Source: Dryomyza anilis (Eukaryota > Arthropoda > Insecta > Diptera > Dryomyzidae). Taken from it: DNA of 64,000 bases. A program made the translations under genes and the position numbers. This document shows, piece by piece, positions 19,538 through 33,750 of the stretch. The stretch spans positions 4,839,852-4,903,851 of the forward strand of contig OX638136.1 in assembly GCA_951804985.1 (NCBI GenBank), in the 5' to 3' direction. The stretch's first letter is position 1; every line of letters starts with the position of its first letter. Below the pieces are notes generated by a model. It saw nothing but the letters and a program-made list of their open reading frames with translations. It was not told the origin of the DNA and did no database searches.

Positions 19538-21446
19538 AGGTGAACACCCAATCGATTGATGAATTGAATTCCTTAGCGAACAACTTATGCTACTTAAATT
19601 TTCGTCCCACAGAGTCTGATCCTTTTTTTAAATATGCGCGAATTGCTGCAATGATCGAACGATTAACGCGTTCAGAGGTATTCGCTTGAGGAGAGTACAA
19701 AGCAGTATAAGTATGTTGAATGCCTAACTTGTTTAAAAACTCGTTAAAATTATTCGCTTTAAATTGTGAGCCGTTATCGCTCACGTTAACTTCAGGAACC
19801 CCATAGCAGTGAAATATACCAGTGAAAATAACCATAGATGAAAATTTTTTTTGGTGCCATAGCCAATGGAATTTAGACATATGGGGTCAACTATAAATAA
19901 AATACCAAGGTGGCCTTTTTTGCTGCGTGGGTATGGGCCTAAAATATCGATATATAGTCGTTGAAAAGGGCGACATGATTCTGCATGTTTTCCCATTGGG
20001 GGTTGTAAAACCATATTAGGGGCTTTTGTAGATTTACAAATTTCGCATTTTTTAATATATTCTTTTACGTCATTTACCATTCCTGGCCAATACAAATTTC
20101 TTCGCAGTAAATGCAAGGTTTTAGTCTTTAGTTTTAGTCATGCCGCCATGCGACGAAAAAGCGGAGACATGCGCTCGCGCGAGCTCGTCCTGTCTGAGCT
20201 TTTCCGGTATCAACAATTTCCAAGATTTGTTTTCTTGCATCTCCTCACCCTTGGCATGTTCTTTTCGCAAATACATAAATTTATCTATCACTTTAAGATC
20301 TGGTAATTGGCTTTGATCACGCGGAATTTTTAATTTGAGTATTCATAATCTGGGTCCTGGAAATGCACCGATTCTAAATCTACTTCGGGACTAATTTCTT
20401 CAACAACAGAGATCTCATCGAACTCGATTCTCGATAGCGCATCCGGAACAACATTATCTTTCCCTTTTCTATGTCTGACAGTAAATTTGTATGCTTGCAA
20501 TTTCAATGCCCAACGTGCTAGTCTACCACTCAAGTTTGGCTGGCGCATTAACCATACTAAACTAGAATGATCAGTTATTAGTTCAAATTCCTGCTTCTCA
20601 ATATAACAAAGAAATTTTTCAATAGCTACAATTGCTGCCAAACACTCACGTTCCGTGACACTATAATTTCTTTATGCCGAATTAAGTATTTTTGACATAA
20701 ACGCAATTGGCTTCTCCGCACCTTCAGCTGATAATTGCACCAATTCCATAATCACTCGCATCGCAATGGACATAAAATTTCTGGAAAAATCTCGGTTGGC
20801 TAGGACATGAGCCGTAGTCAAAAGTGATTTTAGTTTTTCAAATGCCTGTTGTGCAGCTTCTGTCCAGTGAAATTTCTTCTTGGTCGACAACACCTCCGTA
20901 ATTGCAAAAGTGGCATCCGAAAAATTAACTATAAATCGTCGGTACCAACCAACAAGACCTAGGAAGCCTCGTACTTGTTTAAGATTTTTAGGTACGGGCC
21001 AAGACAATATTGAGTCAATTTTTTCCGGATCTGTAGAAATACCGCCGTTTCCTATTAAATATCCTAAATATTTCACTTCTGTAACACAGAATTTACTTTT
21101 ATTTATATTAAGCGGTAAATTTGCAGTTTTGAATTGGTTGGCAATACGAACAAGTATGGCTAAATGATCGTTGAAATTTTCCGACACAATACAAAGGTCA
21201 ACTAAATAACCAAAAACGCAATGTTTTAAATCAACAGGCATGAGATCATCCATCAGGCGACACATCGTTTGTGGGGCATTACATAGCCCGAAATGCATAA
21301 CCACAAACTAATATAAATACCTTCCTGGAACTGTAAACGCTGTTAATGGTTTAGAATTTTCTGATAATCCTATTTGCCAATATGCAACATTTAAATCAAT
21401 TTTTGAAATTAAAGGGTTTTTCAATAAGAGCGCTACAAAAGTATTT
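19538..21446 (-). pseudogene. Array unit 3 pol: rest of integrase, RNase H, RT
   Basis: Continues the copy cut by the Ulp1 element. Integrase zinc and core pieces are at 20116-19590, RNase H at 20641-20330 and RT at 21304-20672 upwards. The shared lesions are all present (TAG in RT, YLVD, TAA before RNase H, frameshift near 19870). The integrase segment near 19800 is unusual: it reads FSSMVIFTGIFHCYGVPEV, where other units have STIFAAGYIGVPEV. This suggests recombination with, or conversion by, a different copy. Confidence 0.88.
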
Positions 21447-24018
21447 TTCAAGTTTTATCTTGCCGCTCTTTTCACATTTCTCTTCAGTAAGGTTTGCCAT
21501 TTCATGATAGAAAGATATACGAGCCAACAACGAGTCGAAATTATTAAAATTTACTACCGAAATTCGAATTATACAATGCCTAAAAATATAAGAGTTACAT
21601 AACATTTTAAAGATAATTGTATGTGCAATAATACAAAAATGTTATCTTAAACTCATTAGAATAAAATTTCGACCATTAAAATCACTATAGTAAAAAAAGT
21701 CGACATTTTTCGTGTTTGGCAAGTCATGAAATTTTAACGATTAACTAAAGAATTATAGTTTAATAATTTCAGTAAGTGATTTTAAATTAAATAAAAAAAT
21801 AAAATTGAGTGATATCTTTTTATACTTGGAGTAACAATAATTTTATTGAAAATAGTCGTTAAAAGCTTAAAAATGACATTTAAGGTCTTTGCGCAATATC
21901 ACAAGATCACTTTTTTTTTTGGTTTTAAAATCTTCTTCTCAGTTTTAGAGGTCCTAGTTTCAGAAAGTCAACGCGGAGCGAAACATTTTAGGATTTTATG
22001 TTCATATAGGTAGGTGTATAATGTTCATATAGGTAGGTGTATAAGTTTTCGATTTATCTAGGGTACGACAAGTCCGACCGTGCCCTATTTTAGCCTTGGA
22101 CCCAAACAGAGGGGATAGTTTGAAGATTTTTGGAAGGTGTACATATCTCAGTACCCTTGGAAACAAAATTCAATTTGTGTATTATATTAAATGTGATCAA
22201 AACAGATATACACAATGTATTTTTAATCAATATTTTCACTTTTCAAGTCAGCATATTTCAAAACCAAAAATACCAAATATTTGAATTTGATTTTTGTGTA
22301 AGTATAACATTTGTACCAAACTTAAGTTTTACATTTAACCTAGTTTTTTATACCATTTATTCAAGAAGTAAAAGTTAATAGTTATTTGACCAATTATTAA
22401 ATTAATTTACAACAGTTTGTTTTTAATTTCAAAAATACTAAAAACGTTAAAATCGGATTATAAATCGTCGTTATAGAACTAAAAGTCATCAAAATCGATT
22501 TTATTGCATTTTCAGCTATATACATTTGTTACCTTTCTAATCGAATAATCATGGTTTTTCTAAGTAAACTATTTAATTGCCAATTCGCACAAAATTTTGA
22601 TTGTGTTTTCTTTTTTCTTATGTAGTTTCCTTTAGGTTTCACATCACATTATTTCACTTGTAAGGGAAGGGGTTTCGGGGATTTTTTCTTTTTATATGTA
22701 TTAATATATATATTTTTTCTTTTATATATATAGACATTTTTTTTCTTTCACCACTACCTTTTTTTGTAGTTTTTATATATTTTTTTTATGTAACTAGTAG
22801 TACTTTAAGAAGTTTTTCTTTCCATAATTTCACGAGAATTTTAACTTATTTCCCCAATATTACTACCAAAATTATAATAATAATAGTTTGGCGCTACAGT
22901 CCTGTATAGAACTTCTGCCGAGCTCTCTCACCATTTTGAGCTGTGCGTGTTAAATTTGTACTTAAATTATAATAACTTTTGTTTTTTTTTTAGTTCTTTT
23001 TTTATATGTTTTTTTTCTATATTATTTTGATTTTTGATGATGGTAAGTCCTGCGGTATTATCGTGTCACTTCAATAAGCTAAACTGATGGACTTTGGTCA
23101 TGCAAAACTGGTTGCTTTGGACTACGTTGTCTCAAGCCGTTAGATTTTTGTTTTATTTTTGTATAGACGCAGTAGTGATTGTTGAGAATTCTTGTTTTCT
23201 TCTTGATCTTCGAACTTCTGCTCTCTGAGCAGTTGAAGATTCCGAGATCTGTGGTGCCCACAGGTGAGGCAATAGGGGTACCCCAATTTCGATGATAGCT
23301 CTCTCTAAGAATATTCATATTAAAAGACTATATTATAATAATTTTGTTGTTGCATTACCTTCTGGGTTTTTCGAAGCCAGTTTAATATTTTAATGATATA
23401 ATTCCGTAACTCAGATTAACCTGCATTACAATTCCATCCATCACAAAATTTTAAAGCTGTCTTCTATACAGAATTTTATTAAATAATTTCTAAGTTTTTC
23501 GACTAAAACATACCTTTGCGAATTGCAGAAATTCTCCAACTAAATGATTAGTAATATTTTCGTTAAACCAAGCAAAATGATTTACTCTATTAGAATAAAT
23601 TAAATAGTTTCAAATGTTTTTCCGAACACTTTGAATATCAGGCAATAATTTTAGTAATATTTACGAGAAGTTCTTTTTTCGACGTCTGCTGTCCATTAAA
23701 GTTGGATGGAAAAGAATTATACTTAAGATTTTTGCAAGAAGGTGTTTCCGTTTTCATCCGTGAAGATAGTGATTATAGTTCAGTGGAACTTATGTTGGTA
23801 ATTCCGATTTATCTTGGATGTATGCCGGTGTAATTTTAGAACGGTGTGAAATTTAAAATTGTAATAAACTGATTTTTGTTATTAGAAATATTAAAAAAAA
23901 AATTCAAAAATTATGGATCGGAATTTATCTTTACAAAACCAGATAACACGCTATTTTTTAAATAATTGAGTTAGATGGAAGAGAAATTACGTACGAATAT
24001 CTTTGGCGCTATAAGTAC
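21447..24018 (-). repeat. Array unit non-coding segment 3
   Basis: AT-rich spacer most like segment 2. It has a private small rearrangement near 21995-22035 in which gttcatataggtaggtgtata is duplicated. Truncated SINE near 22870-22970. No credible gene. Confidence 0.75.
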
Positions 24019-26160
24019 CTACATTTTTTCCCAGTAAATCTTCGAAGATGAAGTAATTATTGCCAAAACATTATGGATCGGAATTTGAGCGAAATTTCGT
24101 CTATATACTTCTTGGCCAACTTGAAAATTAACTGGACGAGAACGCATGTTATACTGAGTTACATTTTTATCGTATGCTTTCCTAATATTATCTTGTGGAT
24201 CCTCTCGCAATAATGCCAATTGATCGTCTCTATTAATAGTACAGGCTGATTCTTCTAAACTGTTAAGGTTTCTTAATAATTTATAGGTTGATACCATATC
24301 CAACCCGTAAAGAGCATGAAAAGGTGAACACCCAATTGATTGATGAATTGAATTCCTTAGCGAACAACTTACGCTACTTAAATTTTCGTCCTACAGAGTC
24401 TGATCCTTTTTTAAATATGCACGAATTGCTGCAATGATCGAACGATTAACGCGTTCAGTGGTATTCGCTTGAGAAGAGTACAAAGCAGTATAAGTATGTT
24501 GGATGCCTAACTTGGTTAAAAACTCGTTAAAATCATTCCCTTTAAATTGTGAGCCGTTATCGCTCACGATAACTTTAGGCACCCCAATATATCCTGCAGC
24601 AAAAATTGTTGAATAACCATAGATGAAAATTTTTTTTGGTGCCATAGCCAATGGAATTTAGACATATGGGGTCAACTATAAATAAAATACCAAGATGGCC
24701 TTTTTTGCTGCGTGGGTATGGGCCTGAAATATCGATATATAGTCGTTGAAAAGGGCGACATGATTCTGCCTGTTTTCGCATTGGGGGTTGTAAAACCATA
24801 TTAGGGGCTTTTGTAGATTTACAAATTTCGCATTTTTTAATATATTCTTTTACATCATTTACCATTCCTGGCCAATACAAATTTCTTCGCAGTAAATGCA
24901 AGGTTTTAGTCTTTAGTTTTAGTCATGCCGCCATGCGACGAAATAGCGGAGACATGCGCTCGCGCGAGCTCGTCCTGTCTGAGCTTTTCCGGTATCAACA
25001 ATTTCCAAGATTTGTTTTTTTGCATCTCCTCACCCTTGTCATGTTCTTTTCGCAAATATATAAATTTATCTATCACTTTAATTTCTGGTAATTTGCTTTG
25101 ATCACGCGGAATTTTTAATTTGAGTATTCATAATCTGGGTCCTGGAAATGCACCGATTCTAAATCTACTTCGGGACTAATTTCTTCAACAACAGAGATCT
25201 CATCGAACTCGATTCTCGATAGCGCATCCGGAACAACATTATCTTTCCCTTTTCTATGTCTGACAGTAAATTTGTATGCTTGCAATTTCAATGCCCAACG
25301 TGCTAGCCTACCACTCAAGTTTGGCTGGCGCATTAACCATACTAAACTAGAATGATCAGTTATTAGTTCAAATTCCTGCTTCTCAATATAACAAAGACAT
25401 TTTTCAATAGCTACAATTGCTGCCAAACACTCACGTTCCGTGACACTATAATTTCTTTATGCCGAATTAAGTATTTTTGACATAAACGCAATTGGCTTCT
25501 CCGCACCTTCAGCTGATAATTGCACCAATTCCATAGGACAGGAGCCGTAGTCAAAAGTGATTTTAGTTTTTCAAATGCCTGTTGTGCAGCTTCTGTCCAG
25601 TGAAATTTCTTCTTGGTCGACAACACCTCCGTAATTGCAAAAGTGGCATCCGAAAAATTAACTATAAATCGTCGGTACCAACCAACAAGACCTAGGAAGC
25701 CTCGTACTTGTTTAAGATTTTTAGGTACAGGCCAAGACAATATTGAGTCAATTTTTTCCGCCGTTTCCTATTAAATATCCTAAATATTTCACTTCTGTAA
25801 CACAGAATTTACTTTTATTTATATTAAGCGTTAAATTTGCAGTTTTTAATTGGTTGGCAATACGAACAAGTATGGTTAAATGATCGTTGAAATTTTCCGA
25901 CACAATACAAAGGTCAACTAAATAACCAAAAACGCAATGTTTTAAATCAACAGGTATGAGATCATCCATCAGGCGACACATCGTTTGTGGGGCATTACAT
26001 AGCCCGAAAGGCATAACCACAAACTAATATAAATACCTTCCTGGAACTGTAAACGCGGTTAATGGTTTAGAATTTTCTGATAATCCTATTTGCCAATATG
26101 CAACATTTAAATCAATTTTTGAAATTAAAGGGTTTTTCAATAAGAGCGCTACAAAAGTAT
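24019..26160 (-). pseudogene. Array unit 4 pol, decayed with extra deletions
   Basis: Integrase pieces lie at 24019-24303, 24391-24651 and 24575-24901, RNase H at 25115-25426 and RT at 25411-26020 and upwards. In addition to the shared lesions, RT lost about 51 bp near 25535 and about 15 bp near 25758. Integrase has the same internal C-terminal deletion as units 2 and 3 on its left side (near 24088). Confidence 0.88.
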
Positions 26161-28812
26161 TTTTCAAGTTTTATCTTGCCGCTCTTTTCACATTTCTCTT
26201 CAGTAAGGTTTGCCATTTCATGATAGAAAGATATACGAGCCAACAACGAGTCGAAATTATTAAAATTTACTACCGAAATTCGAATTATACAATGCCTAAA
26301 AATATAAGAGTTACATAACATTTTAAAGATAATTGTATGTGCAATAATACAAAAATGTTATCTTAAACTCATTAGAATAAAATTTCGACCATTAAAATCA
26401 CTATAGTAAAAAAAGTCGACATTTTTCGTGTTTGGCAAGTCATGAAATTTTAACGATTAACTAAAGAATTATAGTTTAATAATTTCAGTAAGTGATTTTA
26501 AATTAAATAAAAAAATAAAATTGAGTGATATCTTTTTATACTTGGAGTAAAAATAATTTTATTGAAAATAGTCGTTAAAAGCTTAAAAATGACATTTAAG
26601 GTCTTTGCGCAATATCACAAGATCACAAGATTTTTTGGTTTTAAAATCTTCTTCTCAGTTTTAGAGGTCCTAGTTTCAGAAAGTCAACGCGGAGCGAAAC
26701 ATTTTAGGATTTTATGTTTTTGAATCAGTCTAATGTTCATATAGGTAGGTGTATAAGTTTTCGATTTATCTAGGGTACGACAAGTCCGACCGTGCCCTAT
26801 TTTAGCCTTGGACCCAAACAGAGGGTATAGTTTGAAGATTTTTGGAAGGTGTACATATCTCAGTACCCTTGGAAACAAAATTCAATTTGTGTATTATATT
26901 AAAGGTGATCAATACCAACATCTCGTTTGAAAACTACTTCAGATATACACAATGTATTTTTAATGATTATTTTCACTTTTCAAGTCAGCATATTTCAAAA
27001 CCAAAAATACCAAATATTTGAATTTGATTTTTGTGTAAGTATAACATTTGTACCAAACTTAAGTTTTACATTTAACCTAGTTTTTTATACCATTTATTCA
27101 AGAAGTAAAAGTTAATAGTTATTTGACCAATTATTAAATTAATTTACAACAGTTTTTTTTTAATTTCAAAAATACTAAAAACGTTAAAATCGGATTATAA
27201 ATCGTAGTTATAGAACTAAAAGTCATCAATATCGATTTTATTGCATTTTCAGCTATATACATTTGTTACCTTTCTAATCGAATAATCATGGTTTTTCTAA
27301 GTAAACTATTTAATTGCCAATTCGCACAAAATTTTGATTGTGTTTTCTTTTTTCTTATGTAGTTGTCTTTAGGTTTCACATCACATTATTTCACTTGTAA
27401 GGGAAGGGGTTTCGGGGATTTTTTCTTTTTATATGTATTAATATATATATTTTTTCTTTTATATATATAGACATTTTTTTTCTTTCACCACTACCTTTTT
27501 TTGTAGTTTTTATATATTTTTTTTATGTAACTAGTAGTACTTTAAGAAGTTTTTCTTTCCATAATTTCACGAGAATTTTAACTTATTTCCCCAATATTAC
27601 TACCAAAATTATAATAATAATAGTTTGGCGCTACAGTCCTGTATAGAACTTCTGCCGAGCTCTCTCACCATTTTGAGCTGTGCGTGTTAAATTTGTACTC
27701 AAATTATAATAACTTTTGTTTTTTTTTTAGTTCTTTTTTATATGTTTTTTTTCTATATTATTTAGATTTTTGATGATGGTAAGTCCTGCGGTATTATCGT
27801 GTCACTTCAATAAGCTAAACTGATGGACTTTGGTCATGCAAAACTGGTTGCTTTGGACTACGTTGTCTCAAGCCGTTAGATTTTTGTTTTATTTATAGTT
27901 GAAGATTCCGAGATCTGTGGTGCCCACAGGTTAGGCAATAGGGGTACCCCAATTTCGATGATAGCTCTCTCTAAGAATATTCATATTAAAAGACTATACT
28001 ATAATAATTTTGTTGTTGCATTACCTTCTGGGTTTTTCGAAGCCAGTTTAATATTTTAATGATATAATTCCGTAACTCAGATTAACCTGCATTACAATTC
28101 CATCCATCACAAAATTTTAAAGCTGTCTTCTATACAGAATTTTATTAAATAATTTCTTAGTTTTTCGTCTAAAACATACCTTTGCGAATTGCAGAAATTC
28201 TTCAACTAAATGATTAGTAATATTTTCGTTAAACCAAGCAAAATGATTTACTATATTAGAATAAATTAAATAGTTTCAAATGTTTTTCCGAACACTTTGA
28301 ATATCAGGCAATAATTTTAGTAATATTTACGAGAAGTTCTTTTTTCGACGTCTGCTGTCCATTAAAGTTGGATGGAAAAGAACTATACTTAAGATTTTTG
28401 CAAGAAGGTGTTTCCGTTTTCATCCGTGAAGATAGTGATTATAGTTCAGTGGAACTTATGTTGGTAATTCCGATTTATCTTGGATGTATGCCGGTGTAAT
28501 TTTAGAACGGTGTGAAATTTAAAATTGTAATAAACTGATTTTTGTTATTAGAAATATTAAAAAAAAAATTCAAAAATTATGGATCGGAATTTATCTTTAC
28601 AAAACCAGATAACACGCTATTTTTTAAATAATTGAGTTAGATGGAAGAGAAATTACGTACGAATATCTTTGGCGCTATAAGTACCTACATTTTTTCCCAG
28701 TAAATCTTCGAAGATGAAGTAATTATTGCCAAAAAATTATGGATCGGAATTTATCTTTACAAAACCAGATAACACGCTATTTTTTAAATAATTGACTTAG
28801 ATGGAAGAGAAA
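26161..28812 (-). repeat. Array unit non-coding segment 4
   Basis: AT-rich spacer. It shares with segment 5 a deletion joining tttgttttattta to tagttgaagattcc (near 27896), which removes the middle of the region seen at 3960-4030. Truncated SINE near 27608-27708. Nothing else recognised. Confidence 0.75.
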
Positions 28813-31090
28813 TTACGTACGAATATCTTTGGCGCTAAAGTAGTTACCTACATTTTTGCCCAGTAAATCTTCGAAGATGTAGTAATTATTGCCAACTTTT
28901 TCTCGAACTTTTGATTTTATAAAGAGTGGACCTAATTTGGCATTAAATTGCTTTTCGAAATTACTTTGAGCGAAATTTCGTCTATATACTTCTTGGCCAA
29001 CTTGAAAATTAACTGGACGAGAACGCATGTTATACTGAGTTACATTTTTATCGTATGCTTTCCTAATATTATCTTGTGGATCCTCTCGCAATAATGCCAA
29101 TTGATCGTCTCTATTAATAGTACAGGCTGATTCTTCTAAACTGTTAAGGTTTCTTAATAATTTATAGGTTGATACCATATCCAACCCGTAAAGAGCATGA
29201 AAAGGTGAACACCCAATCGATTGATGAATTGAATTCCTTAGCGAACAACTTATGCTACTTCGCTTGAGAAGAGTACAAAGCAGTATAAGTATGTTGAATG
29301 CCTAACTTGGTTAAAAACTCGTTAAAATCATTCCCTTTAAATTGTGAGCCGTTATCGCTCACGATAACTTCAGGCACCCCAATATATCCTGCAGCAAAAA
29401 TTGTTGAATAACCATAGATGAAATTTTTTTGTTGGTGCCATAGCCAATGGAATTTAGACATATGGGGTCAACTATAAATAAAATACCAAGGTGGCCTTTT
29501 TTGCTGCATGGGTATGGGCCTGAAATATCGATATATAGTCGTTGAAAAGGGCGACATGATTCTGCCTGTTTTCCCATTGGGGGTTGTAAAACCATATTAG
29601 TGGCTTTTGTAGATTTACAAATTTCGCATTTTTTAATATATTCTTTTACATCATTTACCATTCCTGGCCAATACAAATTTCTTCGTAGTAAATGCAAGGT
29701 TTTAGTCTTTAGTTTTAGTCATGCCGCCATGCGACGAAATAGCGTAGACATGCGCTCGCGCGAGCTCGTCCTGTCTGAGCTTTTCCGGTATCAACAATTT
29801 CCAAGATTTGTTTTCTTGCATCTCCTCACCCTTGGCATGTCTGAGCTTTTCCGGTATCAACAATTTCCAAGATTTGTTTTCTTGCATCTCCTCACCCTTG
29901 GCATGTTCTTTTCGCAAATATATAAATTTATCTATCACTTTAATTTCTGGTAAATTGCTTTGATCACGCGAAATTTTTAATTTGAGTATTCATAATCTGG
30001 GTCCTGGAAATGCACCGATTCTAAATCTACTTCGGGACTAATTTCTTCAACAACAGAGATCTCATCGAACTCGATTATCGATAGCGCATCCGGAACAACA
30101 TTATCTTTCCCTTTTCTATGTCTGACAGTAAATTTGTATGCTTGCAATTTCAATGCCCAACGTGCTAGCCTACCACTCAAGTTTGGCTGGCGCATTAACC
30201 ATACTAAACTAGAATGATCAGTTATTAGTTCAAATTCCTGCTTCTCAATATAACAAAGACATTTTTCAATAGCTACAATTGCTGCCAAACACTCACGTTC
30301 CGTGACACTATAATTTCTTTATGCCGAATTAAATATTTTTGACATAAACGCAATTGGCTTCTCCGCACCTTCAGCTGATAATTGCACCAATTCCATAATC
30401 ACTCGCATCGCAATGGACATAAAATTTCTGGAAAAATCTGTTTTGGCTAGGACAGGAGCCGTAGTCAAAAGTGATTTTAGTTTTTCAAATGCCTGTTGTG
30501 CAGCTTCTCTCCAGTGAAATTTCTTCTTGGTCGACAACACCTCCGTAATTGCAAAAGTGGCATCCGAAAAATTAACTATAAATCGTCGGTACCAACCAAC
30601 AAGACCTAGGAAGCCTCGTACTTGTTTAAGATTTTTAGGTACGGGCCAAGACAATATTGAGTCAATTTTTTCCGGATCTGTAGAAATACCGCCGTTTCCT
30701 ATTAAATATCCTAAATATTTCACTTCTGTAACACAGAATTTACTTTTATTTATATTAAGCGTTAAATTTGCAGTTTTGAATTGGTTGGCAATACGAACAA
30801 GTATGGCTAAATGATCGTTGAAATTTTCCGACACAATACAAAGGTCAACTAAATAACCAAAAACGCAATGTTTTAAATCAACAGGCATGAGATCATCCAT
30901 CAGGCGACACATCGTTTGTGGGGCATTACATAACCCGAAAGGCATAACCACAAACTAATATAAATACCTTCCTGGAACTGTAAACGCGGTTAATGGTTTA
31001 GAATTTTCTGATAATCCTATTTGCCAATATGCAACATTTAAATCAATTTTTGAAATTAAAGGGTTTTTCAATAAGAGCGCTACAAAAGTA
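28813..31090 (-). pseudogene. Array unit 5 pol, decayed
   Basis: Integrase C-terminal part lies at 28813-29184 and core at 29255-29461, with about 90 bp missing between them (junction near 29260). The zinc part is at 29359-29697. A 66-bp in-frame direct duplication (29773-29904) repeats a 22-residue stretch before the zinc domain. RNase H is at 29977-30288 and RT at 30319-30951 and upwards. All shared lesions are present. The deletion and the 66-bp duplication are shared only with unit 6. Confidence 0.88.
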
Positions 31091-33750
31091 TTTTTCAAGT
31101 TTTATCTTGCCGCTCTTTTCACATTTCTCTTCAGTAAGGTTTGCCATTTCATGATGGAAAGATATACGAGCCAACAACGAGTCGAAATTATTAAAATTTA
31201 CTACCGAAATTCGAATTATACAATGCCTAAAAATATAAGAGTTACATAACATTTTAAAGATAATTGTATGTGCAATAATACAAAATGTTATCTTAAACTC
31301 ATTAGAATAAAATTTCGACCATTAAAATCACTATAGTAAAAAAAGTCGACATTTTTCGTGTTTGGCAAGTCATGAAATTTTAACGATTAACTAAAGAATT
31401 ATAGTTTAATAATTTCAGTAAGTGATTTTAAATTAAATAAAAAAATAAAATTGAGTGATATCTTTTTATACTTGGAGTAACAATAATTTTATTGAAAATA
31501 GTCGTTAAAAGCTTAAAAATGACATTTAAGGTCTTTGCGCAATATCACAAGATCACTTTTTTTTTGGTTTTAAAATCTTCTTCTCAGTTTTAGAGGTCCT
31601 AGTTTCAGAAACTCAACGCGGAGCGAAACATTTTAGGATTTTATGTTTTTGAATCAGTCTTATGTTCATATAGGTAGGTGTATAAGTTTACGATTTATCT
31701 AGGGTACGACAAGTCCGACCGTGCCCTATTTTAGCCTTGGACCCAAACAGAGGGGATAGTTTGAAGATTTTTGGAAGGTGTACATATCTCAGTACCCTTG
31801 GAAACAAAATTCAATTTGTGTATTATATTAAAGGTGATCAATACCGACATCTCGTTTGAAAACTACTTCAGATATACACAATGTATTTTTAATGATTATT
31901 TTCACTTTTCAAGTCAGCATATTTCAAAACCAAAAATACAAAATATTTGAATTTGATTTTTGTGTAAGTATAACGTTTGTACCATTTGTACCAAACTTAA
32001 GTTTTACATTTAACCTAGTTTTTTATACCATTTATTCAAGAAGTAAAAGTTAATAGTTATTTGACCAATTATTAAATTAATTTACAACAGTTTTTTTTTA
32101 ATTTCAAAAATACTAAAAACGTTAAAATCGGATTATAAATCGTAGTTATAGAACTAAAAGTCATCAATATCGATTTTATTGCATTTTCAGCTATATACAT
32201 TTGTTACCTTTCTAATCGAATAATCATGGTTTTTCTAAGTAAACTATTTAATTGCCAATTCGCACAAAATTTTGATTGTGTTTTCTTTTTTCTTATGTAG
32301 TTGTCTTTAGGTTTCACATCACATTATTTCACTTGTAAGGGAAGGGGTTTCGGGGATTTTTTCTTTTTATATGTATTAATATATATATTTTTTCTTTTAT
32401 ATATATAGACATTTTTTTTCTTTCACCACTACCTTTTTTTGTAGTTTTTATATATTTTTTTTATGTAACTAGTAGTACTTTAAGAAGTTTTTCTTTCCAT
32501 AATTTCACGAGAATTTTAACTTATTTCCCCAATATTACTACCAAAATTATAATAATAATAGTTTGGCGCTACAGTCCTGTATAGAACTTCTGCCGAGCTC
32601 TCTCACCATTTTGAGCTGTGCGTGTTAAATTTGTACTCAAATTATAATAACTTTTGTTTTTTTTTTAGTTCTTTTTTATATGTTTTTTTTCTATATTATT
32701 TAGATTTTTGATGATGGTAAGTCCTGCGGTATTATCGTGTCACTTCAATAAGCTAAACTGATGGACTTTGGTCATGCAAAACTGGTTGCTTTGGACTACG
32801 TTGTCTCAAGCCGTTAGATTTTTGTTTTATTTATAGTTGAAGATTCCGAGATCTGTGGTGCCCACAGGTTAGGCAATAGGGGTACCCCAATTTCGATGAT
32901 AGCTCTCTCTAAGAATATTCATATTAAAAGACTATACTATAATAATTTTGTTGTTGCATTACCTTCTGGGTTTTTCGAAGCCAGTTTAATATTTTAATGA
33001 TATAATTCCGTAACTCAGATTAACCTGCATTACAATTCCATCCATCACAAAATTTTAAAGCTGTCTTCTATACAGAATTTTATTAAATAATTTCTTAGTT
33101 TTTCGTCTAAAACATACCTTTGCGAATTGCAGAAATTCTTCAACTAAATGATTAGTAATATTTTCGTTAAACCAAGCAAAATGATTTACTATATTAGAAT
33201 AAATTAAATAGTTTCAAATGTTTTTCCGAACACTTTGAATATCAGGCAATAATTTTAGTAATATTTACGAGAAGTTCTTTTTTCGACGTCTGCTGTCCAT
33301 TAAAGTTGGATGGAAAAGAACTATACTTAAGATTTTTGCAAGAAGGTGTTTCCGTTTTCATCCGTGAAGATAGTGATTATAGTTCAGTGGAACTTATGTT
33401 GGTAATTCCGATTTATCTTGGATGTATGCCGGTGTAATTTTAGAACGGTGTGAAATTTAAAATTGTAATAAACTGATTTTTGTTATTAGAAATATTAAAA
33501 AAAAAATTCAAAAATTATGGATCGGAATTTATCTTTACAAAACCAGATAACACGCTATTTTTTAAATAATTGAGTTAGATGGAAGAGAAATTACGTACGA
33601 ATATCTTTGGCGCTATAAGTACCTACATTTTTTCCCAGTAAATCTTCGAAGATGAAGTAATTATTGCCAAAAAATTATGGATCGGAATTTATCTTTACAA
33701 AACCAGATAACACGCTATTTTTTAAATAATTGACTTAGATGGAAGAGAAA
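31091..33750 (-). repeat. Array unit non-coding segment 5
   Basis: AT-rich spacer closely matching segment 4, including the deletion near 32834. Truncated SINE near 32547-32646. No credible gene. Confidence 0.75.
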
